DNA from: Craterostigma plantagineum
Lineage: Eukaryota > Streptophyta > Magnoliopsida > Lamiales > Linderniaceae
Length of the DNA stretch: 64,000 bases
Direction of reading: 5' to 3'
NCBI GenBank assembly: GCA_027422505.1
Contig: JAPQWV010001418.1
Location: 1-64,000 of the forward strand
In this document: positions 1-9,532 of the stretch, piece by piece
Numbering within the stretch: position 1 is the stretch's first letter
Layout of the letters: each line of letters opens with the position of its first letter
Program-made: the position numbers and the translations under genes
The notes under the pieces: model-generated
Told to the model about the DNA's origin: nothing
The model's database searches: none
Seen by the model: only the letters and a program-made list of their open reading frames with translations

Positions 1-147
1 CCGTCACGTGAGCCCAACAAAACACTTTATATAAGCCCAATATCTGTCCAGTCATAGCCTACGTGTCAAGTGTATGCTGCTTCCACACGGTGTCGTTTTA
101 GTGACCGCTGACCGCTGAGAACGTTCGTCTTAACAACGAATAAAGCC

Positions 148-327
148 ATGTTCATCAAGCTCTTTCAATTCCACATCAAGCTTGAAATTCCCCCTGAAGA
201 AAAGGAGACTGATGCCGATTTCGATCAATACGAGCCGTCGGCTGACATCACCGGCGATCAGATGCGAGCTCTCGCGTCGATTCTTCGGAACGACGAATCG
301 TCTATCATAGAATCAGCAACAGAATGA
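148..327 (+). CDS. Small ORF of 59 codons, unrecognised
   Basis: An ATG at 148 opens a 59-codon frame ending in TGA at 325-327. The peptide starts MFIKLFQFHIKLEIPPEEKE and is acidic towards its end. I do not recognise a family. About 115 bp upstream a TATA-like stretch (TTATATAAG, near 28-36) lies close to AGCCCAA motifs, which resemble the site II elements of plant housekeeping promoters, so a transcript is plausible. It could also be the first exon of a longer gene, or chance. The opposite strand is open over 305-537 but looks no more convincing. Confidence 0.25.
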   Translation: MFIKLFQFHIKLEIPPEEKETDADFDQYEPSADITGDQMRALASILRNDESSIIESATE

Positions 328-791
328 ATCGCCAGTGGATAAAGAAGAAGACAAGCGTAAAAGTGGTTGAAGATAAGAGGCGGGAAGGAGAAGAAGACCC
401 CGGAGACGAGCACGGACACTTGAATAAGTAAACCCGCGAAATCGGCGTTCGACGTGGACCTGAGCCCACTCGGTTTGGCGATTGGGAGAAAAGCGGTCGT
501 TGCATCGATTTTTGAGCATTATATAAAGAGCTGCCATTTTTCTTTTATCTACTTTCCCGATCTTTCGTTTTCATGTTTGCTGGTTAGAATAAATGGTCAT
601 TAGCTACTTGTGGAATCTCAAGGAACCACGATGATAAGCAACTTTTGATCTGGTTTTCGAATTGGGACATGCAATTCAAGAAAAGTTGATATGGACATTA
701 AGTTGTTCAACCACAAAGCAATAGATCAAAACATCCGACAAACCAATTACTTCATAATATGTGTAGATCTACTAAATTTAGCAGACTCCGT
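328..791. other. Intergenic stretch without recognised gene
   Basis: AT-rich sequence between the small ORF and the last exon of the NudC-like gene. It probably includes 3' untranslated sequence of one or both neighbours. I see no RNA gene, repeat or conserved coding stretch. Confidence 0.4.
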
Positions 792-2239
792 CTAATTAAA
801 CTTCGCCTTGGAGAAGTCCATTTCGGGATGCTGCAGTACATACAAACAAGACAAGAACAAACCACTAAAGGCACGCTGATTAATAGTAGAAAATGATAGG
901 ATAGAGTAAGACTGATCGGTTATTTTATGTTTACCTCAGCCATAAATAAACTTCTTCAGTATATCATTCTTCTGCATCTCGTCACTTGTGGGGAGTCCCA
1001 TCTGCTTCTGTCTCTGGTCAAACTGAAGAAGAAAGGTAAGAGTTAGAAAAATCAACCATAAATGAAATAGAAGGCCACTACAAAGACGAAACTTTACGTG
1101 CAGAGTATATACCATCATTTTCTCGACAGTGGATCGTGTCTCAGACAATTTACTGTTCTCAGGTTCCACCTTCTGAGTGTCAATCTCTGGCTCACCCTTC
1201 ACTAAGTACTTCCACCATTCCATCTGATTGTGCTTTGTCAGGAGCATTGAGATTGATTTTTGGCCCTCTGAAACCAGAATTATATAGGGGGAAAATCATT
1301 AAAACGACTGGTTAACAGCATTTAACAAAGAGATGATGCTAATTCTGTGGTTATAGACATGTACCTAAACTCCCAAAGCAGTCATCAACTTTAACAGGAT
1401 GGAAAAGGTCACCCTGCAAGAACATGAAAGCACATGAACGACCAGCCAAGATCATACATTCAACACAGACACATACGGTGAGGATAGACTTACATCAATA
1501 ACTGGAGGGTGACCCTTGAGCCCAACTTTACTATGGTTCTTTTTAATTTCACATGCAATGGATCTTGATTTTGTACCAGGAGGAACGGGGACTGTAATGT
1601 TAACTTCTTGCAAAGATTGGCCCCAAGAATAGTTCTCCATATCCAAGCCATTGCCTTTGTTAGGAGCTGCACACACAGAAACAAGGAATTAGTACTCAAA
1701 AGAACAGCATCTTCCACCCAAATCGTTCCTTTCTTTCAGGAGAAGTGTTTGCCATAGCTTCGCTTCCACTAGCAACTCACAAACGCCAGAGATAGTAGCA
1801 TCAAACAAGTTAGTATGTATCAACCCAGTTACTGAATAAGTAGAGAACAAAGAAAAAAGGAACCTCTTTTCCCATTGTCGGCTTCTTTCTCCACTTTTTT
1901 CTCGCTCTGCTTCTCCTCGTTCAACTTCAGCTCCTCCTTCTTAGCCGTAGGCACATCCTTCCTTACTTTCGGCGCTTCTTTCTTAACCTGCGCCGCCTCA
2001 CCATTAGCCTCTACTTTCTTCTTCTTGTCCAGCTTTTCCACTCTATCCTTCACCGTCCTCAAACAGCACTGACATCGTTCACCATCGCTCTTGAACAGGC
2101 TCTCTTTAGCAACAAATTCAAAAGCTTCCTCCAAAAACCCCAACGGATTCCATGGATCGAGCGAAGCACTGAATTGCTTCTTCGACGACGACGACGGAGT
2201 CACGCGATCTTCTTCTTCGTAATCGGAGAGAATCGCCAT
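792..2239 (-). CDS. BOB1-like: NudC / BOBBER1-like co-chaperone, six exons, frameshifted near the 3' end
   Basis: Six exons read on the minus strand: 2239-1864, 1666-1494, 1413-1365, 1267-1113, 1022-935 and 830-792, all with GT..AG borders. The product begins [11 protein letters not shown], has the [13 protein letters not shown]-terminal helix, a Lys/Glu-rich linker and a p23/HSP20-like CS domain ([47 protein letters not shown]), then the NudC C-terminal helix ([21 protein letters not shown]). Family members are small-heat-shock-type chaperones acting in the cytosol in development and heat tolerance. Oddities: exon 5 carries an extra TTTA-type 4-bp insertion after the KKF codons, so the frame stops at 936-938 before the donor. 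Without it the reading would join exon 6 ([12 protein letters not shown]), the conserved end. A DLDP-type loop residue block before [10 protein letters not shown] is also missing. Gene identity is certain; whether the shift is real or a consensus error is not. Confidence 0.92.
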
Positions 2240-2280
2240 CTTCAACAACTTTTGGGCTTCCGCAGAGCAATATGACTTTT

Positions 2281-2302
2281 ATATATATATATATATATAT
2301 AT
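2281..2302. repeat. (AT)n microsatellite
   Basis: Eleven AT dinucleotides directly upstream of the 5' end of the NudC-like gene, about 40 bp before its start codon. Confidence 0.9.
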
Positions 2303-2949
2303 TCAAAATCCTGGTTGATTTCTCTAGGGTTTAACCTAGATTTTGTCGGGATTTTATAGCCCAACGCTGAATATTCTGGAAGGAGGAAGAAAAAAAAAGC
2401 GGTCTTTTAGGGAAAAAGACAAAACGAATCCCAAACTTATCGTATATTTATTTTGTATTCAAAACTCGCAAACATGTTGTAATATCTAGTGCATCAGAGA
2501 CGAACAGGTCTTTAACTAACTGTGCTTCTAACAGGTATGCCATGAAATTTCTTGATCTATGATATACTTCAGAGAATATTGCCACGCAAAAACAGGAAGA
2601 TCGTCTTGTTCTACGTCGGCTTCTCCTTCTAATTCCTCCGTAGATAACTGCAGCAATAAACAAATTATTACACCGTTATGTTTCCTACTAGAGGAAGAAG
2701 GAGTTTGTGATCCATACATACCTTGGAATACTTATGTACATATAGATAACGGTCCAGAGCACCCTTTCCATAGAGGATTTTAGCCCCATGCCCTAGCCTC
2801 CCGTTCTCGGGACCCAAAGAATCCTTATCGACTACGACGGCGTAGATTATTTCATTCCCATTTCTAACGTCGGGAATCTGTGATGCAAAAGCAAAATCCT
2901 ACCTAACCATAGTGTCTTAAGTTCACTATTGAATCAATGGGATTTTGGA

Positions 2950-3898
2950 GGGAGAAAACCATTTTTGGTCCCCGATGTTTACCCTATGGGCGCTTTTGGT
3001 CCCCGTTGTTTCGACTTGCCACATTTAGTCCCCGATGTTTCTTGATTTGAACCAATTTGGTCCCTCCGTCAATTTAGACGGAATTGCAAAATTAGCGACG
3101 GAATTTGCGACGGAATTTCCGTCGCTAAAGGAAAAAATTAAAAAAAAAAGATAATTAAACATAAAAATGAGAAAAAAATTAAAAAAAAAGAAAAAAAATT
3201 CAAAAAATAGGTAAAAAAAATTTGAAAAAAAAAGAGAACATTATTAGGAAATTAAATATACATATAAATAATAATAAAAAAATAATAAAAAAATAAAATA
3301 ATAAACTAAAAAATGATAATTAAACATAAAAATGAGAAAAAATTCCAAAAAAAAAAAAAAATTAAAAAAATAGGTAAAAAATTCAAAAAAAGAGAGTATT
3401 ACTAATAAAATAAATAAAATATAAATAATAATAAAAAATAAATAATAATAAAAATAAAATAATAAACAAAAAAATGATAAATATAAATTAAGTTTTAAAA
3501 AGTAAAAGTAAAAATATATTTATCTATTAAAAATTAAATAAAAAGGAACAAAAATTATCCTTATTATTATTTTTTATTATTATTTATATTTTTAATTAAT
3601 TTCTTAGTGGTATTCTCTTTTTTTCAATTTTTTTCCTATTTTTTGAATTTTTTCTTTTTTTTTTTTTGAATTTTTCTCATTTTTATGTTTAATTATCATT
3701 TTTTTTTTAATTTTTTCCTTTAGCGACGGAAATTCCGTCGCAAATTCCGTCACTAATTTTGCAATTCCGTCTAAATTGACGGAGGGACCAAATTGGTTCA
3801 AATCAAGAAACATCGGGGACTAAATGTGACAAGTCGAAACATCGGGGACCAAAAGCGCCCATAGGGTAAACATCGGGGACCAAAAATGGTTTTTACCC
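2950..3898. mobile_element. Mutator-like MITE with long inverted arms, 9-bp TSD
   Basis: Termini GGGAGAAAACCATTTTTGG and its near-complement at 3880-3898 bound 949 bp. The 9-bp duplication GATTTTGGA lies at 2941-2949 and 3899-3907, and the paralogous site in unit B (about 23531-23545) is empty with a single copy. Arms of roughly 280 bp repeat phrases such as TTTGGTCCCCGATGTTT and GACGGAATTTCCGTCGC; the centre is very AT-rich. Nine-bp duplications and long terminal inverted repeats point to the Mutator superfamily. Confidence 0.9.
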
Positions 3899-4709
3899 GA
3901 TTTTGGAAAACAAACCTCGTATGTAGCATCCATTAGAATATACTCTAGCATGGACCTCAACCTCTGGCGCATGTGCTTTTCGCCATAGTCTTACGAGCGA
4001 TCAACCTTAATGGATCGTCCGTGAACAAAGGAGTCACCTGGGAAGACATAAAACGTTCAAACTTCAAATTCTGATGTTAGAAGACATGAGATGTGGGTAA
4101 GAAAAAGAAAAAACTAACTCCATTCATTTGGAAGAGCTTTCTGTATTGCTTCCCTAGTGCATTCTTCGGCTCAGTCGAAACCCTCACAAGCTGTTCTTCG
4201 GTGAGCGCTGCCAGGCTAACGAGCACTGGGAACCGTCCCACGAATTCTGGGATTAATCCGTAAGCAATCAGATCGCTGCTATCGACCTGAGAATTGTTCT
4301 TAAAAAGAGAAAGCCGAAAAAAATAGATGAAGTGAAGAAAGAATCAAATTGAGCTTACTGTTTCGAGTAAGGAAGATGTTACTGAAGCGTCTATAACGCT
4401 TCCCCCGACCCTCACATTTGCACGAATGGGAGCAAGCCTATGGAAGAGTCGTGGCGCCTGAAAAAATACAGAGTTTTAAGATCTCCGTGTTAGAAAAACA
4501 AAAGATGAGTTGCTATTTAGGTTTATGACGACCTGTCGGAGATTGTCTTTTCCAAATCGACGAAAGCGCCGCCGCAGATGAAGAGTATGTCCTTCGTATC
4601 GATCTGCAAAGAAAGAAAGGAGAATATAATTAATGGAAGAACATCTCATTTAATCTTCTGATGAGTTGCATAGAATGCTACCCTAATCATTTCGCCTCTT
4701 GCTTGATTG

Positions 4710-5040
4710 TGTTGGGGTTGAGCGGTAATATTTAATTCCGGACAGCGGTAGTTGTATTTGAATCCTGCGACAATTTATCGGGATATTAATTAAAGCCGAA
4801 ATGACACCGAGAGAACACCGAGATTTTTACGTGGTTCGGCCAATACCGCCTACATCCACGGAGAGATAATAGTTTTACTATATTTGAGAATATTACACCG
4901 TACAAGATAAAGCTCGTGTTTAAACCCAAAAACCGAGACTCCTTACCCACTCGGGTAATGTTTTTGTACCAACTCTCAACTACCTAGTAAAAACTACACC
5001 CACTCTCACCCTTATCCACACGGACAAGATTTTCCTTTTT

Positions 5041-5110
<70 letters not shown>

Positions 5111-5268
5111 CTTTGTTTTGGGGTGATTTTACAAGTGATCTCTACGTCCCTTTATATAGGCAGCTCTACATGCAAGAATCATCATTGCATGCGTCACTTG
5201 AAGAAAAAATCAAATTGAATTCCTTAATCTCTCGCATGTGTGTGTATTTATTGTTGAAAAAGTCAACA
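4710..5268 (-). repeat. 3' LTR with TATA box and (CT)n tract
   Basis: On the minus strand it starts TGTTGACTTTTTCAAC and ends CCCCAACA. A TATATAAAGGG box (about 5150-5161) precedes a pure dinucleotide tract ((CT)n on plus, (GA)n on minus, about 5041-5108), so the tract would lie just inside the transcribed leader. The same layout occurs in the related LTRs at 12.7-13.7, 15.1 and 28.0 kb. Confidence 0.85.
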
Positions 5269-6825
5269 ATTCTCCCCATTTTCAACATCAGCACCTTCTT
5301 TAGAGAGCACTCCAGCGAACCCGAGAATGAGAGTAACCCGTTCGTAAATACCATGAACGTCCATTGGCCTTCCTTGTAGCACCTACACATAATCCGAATC
5401 AAGAGTTCCAGTCCTACCCACTTGATTCATTCAGCAGCCAAGTGCAGCTTTGTCGAATCGACTCGACCCGTCGATTCCCGAAGAGGAACTTCGATGCAAC
5501 CCCTTCACCAGCAGGACTTTCCTTCTCACCATCGTCTGTCTTTATACCACGCGCGCGATTTTCGTGAACCCATCGAAGTCTGAGTATTATATACCATACT
5601 CACGTCCAGACGATACAAACCTTTGCACTCTTCTCTCTTTTGGTAGGATCATTCCGCCATGTGTGATTTTCCAGACTCCCCCTGCTATGAAAACCCATAG
5701 CCTTGGAATCTGACTGGCTCAAGAATAGTCAATTCTCGCAACTTTGGGACACGTCACACCACCCAAAATGCATACTGCTCCGTCAACCATTTTGATCTTC
5801 TCCGTTCAACACATAGAACAACAACGATATCCATCGGCCCATGGAGATCGAAAAACCGTTCGCATTTTCCGAAAAGCATCAAAATACTCTTGGAGCAAAC
5901 CCGAATTTAATATCTTTCTTCCTGAGAACGAGCGCCATCATTAGAGACTGTGAGAACGTCTCTAAGATAAACTGTGTGTTACCTCCGTTGTGGAATTTTC
6001 CTAGCCGCTTGTCCTTCTTCCTCCAAGTCGGACAATTTCTCCTGATGTGTTCCGGCTCACCACACATGCAACATCACATGCCCTTCCCGCCACCTGGATT
6101 TGGACCTGCTGTTGTCCCCAAATCCTTGGCGTATCACATTCCTCTCTGATTCACTCTGAAAATAGTCAACGCCCGACTATCACCATAATTTGACCGCCTT
6201 CTCTTTTATGCTCCAAAAGAGTTGACTCCACCATCCACCGTCTGCACCGTCTCGTACCGAATGGTTGTGATCAAATTATCACCAGAATCAGGAAGCGAGG
6301 TAAGAAGCAAAAGGGCATTACTTCTTCCTCTGTGACACATCTTGACCCCAAAATTTCTGTCATTTACTCCGACTTTTCCTCGTCTCCTATCAAAGCTTAT
6401 CACCCCAGCCTTGACGAACACATCCTTCACTCTTCTCTGCCAAAGAGTGAAACCTCCCGCACCAGCACATTGTCGCACTTTGCTGTCATCCGTCGTTATT
6501 ATCCTTGCAGAGATTTAACAGTTCGGCCCAAATAGTACTGATCAGATATTTCCCAGGGAAGGCTAACGACCTGCCTCACAGCACTATTGCCATAATTCGC
6601 CAAAACTCCACCGCCGCACAAGCTCTGCCCGATACCGAGCATCATATCAACGATAACCATTTGTACCATCATAGCACAAGGCATCACCTCGTTGAACCTC
6701 GCTCTGACACTGGCTCCCCCCGATCGATGTTCCCTTCTGATATCTTTTCTGATGTGGAAGATCAGATACAACTGCAACCACAGAGCATACTCAGAATACC
6801 AGCAGGGTTTGGCTCTGATACCACT

Positions 6826-7175
6826 TGTTGGGAATGGTGGTGGGCCCCGCGGTGATCAGTGGGTCCCGTAGCGGAACAGGTCCCGGTTTGGCTCGGTACG
6901 ACGATCGGGAGAAGTGGGACCCACAGGGTAAATTTGGTGGGGCCCGCACTGTAACTATCACGGTAAAAATAAAATTAACCGTAAGGTAAACGTTAAAGTT
7001 CTGGTTTCTTTCTTACCTTACGGTAATTTTATTTTTACCGTGGTAGTTACTGTGCGGGCCCCACCAAATTTACCCTGTGGGTCCCACTTCTCCCGATCGT
7101 CGTACCGAGCCAAACCGGGACCTGTTCCGCTGCGGGGCCCACTGACCACCGTGGGGCCCACCACCATTCCCAACA
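6826..7175. repeat. 350-bp foldback in the 5' LTR position
   Basis: The two ~165-bp arms (from 6826 and from 7175 inwards) are nearly perfect reverse complements with only a handful of mismatches, around a ~20-bp spacer near 6995-7015. The outer ends are TGTTGGG and CCCAACA. One end abuts the target duplication and the other abuts the tRNA-Met primer-binding site, exactly as an LTR should, but the sequence has no visible similarity to the 3' LTR of the same insertion. Confidence 0.9.
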
Positions 7176-8230
7176 GATTGCGTGCGCCCTTCTGCGGAAC
7201 ATTGACCACCTAAGGAATCACAGAGGACGCTTCGAATATGATTTATCGATGGCTCAATCTCTCAAATTTATGATTGGATCTTCTGTTCTGATTACAATAT
7301 ATAAATTGAAGCTCTTACAGTCCCTTCAAGCATTTTCAACAGTGGTTGCTGAACGCCTTCAAGCATTTTCAACAGTACTCGCAATAAAAAAACGATTTTT
7401 TAACACTTCGCACTTCAGATTTGTGTTCGAAGTCATCTTTGAGCTCATTAAACACCATTTTGGTGATTTTGTCAACTTCGTCGATGTAAATTATGCCTTG
7501 CTGCGCAGCTTTCACGTTATAGTCCACAGCCTAAACTGTTGGCCTCGCTAGGAAATTATCAGCATCCAAGATTTTTGGAATATATCTAAGCTGAAGATTC
7601 TCGGTACAAAAAGTTTGGGAAGAATCAGAGTTTCATGTAATAACATGGGCAATCTGATCTTTATTTCCTTTTTACGACAAAAAGAATTCACAATACTGCA
7701 TAACTTGCCTGAGTAAGAGTCGTGGCGTCAGCAATTATTAAAGGAACATTAACCAATTGCGCCAAAGTTTTGGCGAGCAGCGTCTTTCCCTGTCCTTGAC
7801 AACAATGGCGTCAAGATAGCCAATAAAGCAAAGACCTTTTTGGCTCTCTCCTGCCCAATCGCGAACCTGTCGAGGACTTTGCATATGTGCTTTGGGGTGG
7901 GAAATTTCGGACCCAAGTTTGATCCGCCCCAGCTCTTCTCACTCGGTTCAGGCCCGAACCCGTTTTTGTGATCCGCATTCGACCCATTACCATCACTTGC
8001 TTCGGTGAATCTAAAGCCGAGCCTCAGGGCAACCCTATTATTCTTATCCCCCCGCGAGAGTCCTTATGGAGGAAAGATGAAAATTAAATTGAACTTTGCT
8101 TTTTTATTTTTCACAGTCGAATTGAAGATCAATTGGGGAAGAAAAGGCCGAGTTTTCCAAGTCTTCAGAGTAACTTCTTTTCGTTCTTGCATGTATAGTA
8201 CGGTATGGAATCTTTGGGCAACCGCTTTAT

Positions 8231-8752
8231 TCTAGATTAACTATAGTTCAACTCAGCGTAGGAGGAAATAAATAGAAAGCTTGGGCGAGAAAGAAGGCTA
8301 TCCATGTGTGACGAAAGAAAAAATGTGAAAAATACTTACGGATTAAAGAATCTGAATTTTGGCTTAAGTTGTGCAAATATTGATTTCGTCCCACATCAGT
8401 TTTCTAATTTTAACTACAAAAAGTAACTTCAAGTTACTATTATATGTTTACATAATCACACACATGGGATGTGTAAGAGTTATTAGAATACATCCGTGCA
8501 AGAGATACTAGTATAATTGTAATCAAGATCAAATAATTTTAACAACCAACTAAAATACTAAAAACATGAGACATCAAAATCAAACAAGACTAACAATAAT
8601 TCTAGAAATGGAAAACTTAGATCCAAGGATAAAACTCTCCTTAAAAGAAGAAGACGGCAGCACATGCACTGCATCAGGCAATAGTTCTTCAAACCAGAAC
8701 AAGTAATCCTCTAATCTAAATAAAAAAGATAGCCGAAGAAGTAAACTATTAA
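8231..8752. other. Intergenic, shared by both units
   Basis: Sequence between the ClpX-like and RKD copies of unit A, matching 26116-26633 in unit B. It presumably contains the RKD 3' untranslated region. Nothing else is recognised. Confidence 0.6.
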
Positions 8753-9532
8753 TTATAGGTTATTAGCAGAAGAAGAAGCAGCAGCAAATTGCATGGATAT
8801 TCTCTTCTTATAGTTGGCCTTAAAGGCTAAAGCATGCTTGCCTCAGCTTCTTAGTCCTCTCCGTCAACTCCATTTCTGGCACCTTCTCAAGCAATCGTTT
8901 GTGTTCCTCCAACACCTCTACCTCGCCCGCCATTCCCAAATCCTATAATCAAGATATAAAGTAAGAATCTTTCACTTCTAATTCGAACGAATGAAGTGTT
9001 TGTAATCGTATACGTACCTTAACATTGTCTATGAGTGAATTCAAACTCTTGATTTTCGATGAGGCCATCGACTGATATTCAATTCCCTACATCGCTTCTT
9101 CAGTACAGTCAGTCCCACGTTCAATTCTCTTGCAGCCTTCGTTATTGGGACATCGAAATACTTTCGAATCTCTTCGTACTGCAAAGCTGACGGCTTATTG
9201 AACCTCCCATTATTTCTCGAAACATCAGCAAACTTCTTATTCTCACCGAGGGAAAGTCGATCCCAGAAAAATCGTAGGTTGAAATATCGCTATCGTTTAC
9301 TTGCTGATCGTAGGTTACCAGATTATCGTTCCTGATAACGTTATTAGGATCGTTTAGCTGTAGTTGTGGCGAGTCGAAGTCCCATAGCCCAAAATCGCCA
9401 GAAATCTCTTCGAAGCCATTTAGTTCGACCGGGAAAGTGCTGGGATATTGATTTGCTAAAGAGAATGGCTCGAAATCGAAGAAATCAGACATGCCAAAGC
9501 CACTACAGTCAGTTAGTCCATATTGTTGTTCC

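Larger units (their letters stand above)
4710..7175 (-). mobile_element. Non-autonomous gag-type LTR retroelement with unequal LTRs
   Basis: A 2466-bp insertion flanked by GATTG (4705-4709 and 7176-7180); unit B has the uninterrupted site near 24338. Read on the minus strand it has a 5' end at 7175, a primer-binding site complementary to initiator tRNA-Met (TGGTATCAGAGCC, about 6811-6825), a decayed gag region with a zinc knuckle (CGEPEHIRRNC, near 6030-6070), a polypurine tract (about 5269-5283) and a 559-bp 3' LTR (4710-5268). The expected matching 5' LTR is replaced by a 350-bp near-perfect hairpin (6826-7175). No protease, reverse transcriptase or integrase was seen, so it needed enzymes from elsewhere. 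Same family as 12656-15478 and 27926-30427. Confidence 0.88.
2437..8045 (-). pseudogene. ClpX-like AAA+ gene, copy A (decayed, interrupted twice)
   Basis: Minus-strand fragments of a plant mitochondrial ClpX, the ATPase that unfolds substrates for ClpP, appear in gene order with introns: a DRFAIGQERAKKVFALL exon near 7800-7960, a Walker A remnant [13 protein letters not shown] plus IADATTLTQ near 7720-7810, a Walker B stretch [17 protein letters not shown] near 7455-7525, NVPQKGARNQ near 7180-7210, [19 protein letters not shown] near 4543-4606, RANMRVGG near 4420, [19 protein letters not shown] near 4150-4290, then C-terminal exons down to about 2590. The N-terminal zinc-binding region is not seen and the segment between AKKVFALL and Walker A is deleted and out of frame. 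A Mutator-like MITE sits in an intron or exon edge and an LTR element splits the ARNQ exon. It is a pseudogene, more complete at Walker A than copy B. Confidence 0.85.

Noticed and set aside
1875..2072. Plus-strand Ser/Phe-rich frame
   Set aside because: It is the antisense of the Lys/Glu-rich linker in exon 1 of the NudC-like gene.
5364..6855. Several plus-strand frames of 60-116 codons
   Set aside because: They lie antisense to the decayed gag of the minus-strand LTR element and are not maintained in the related elements.
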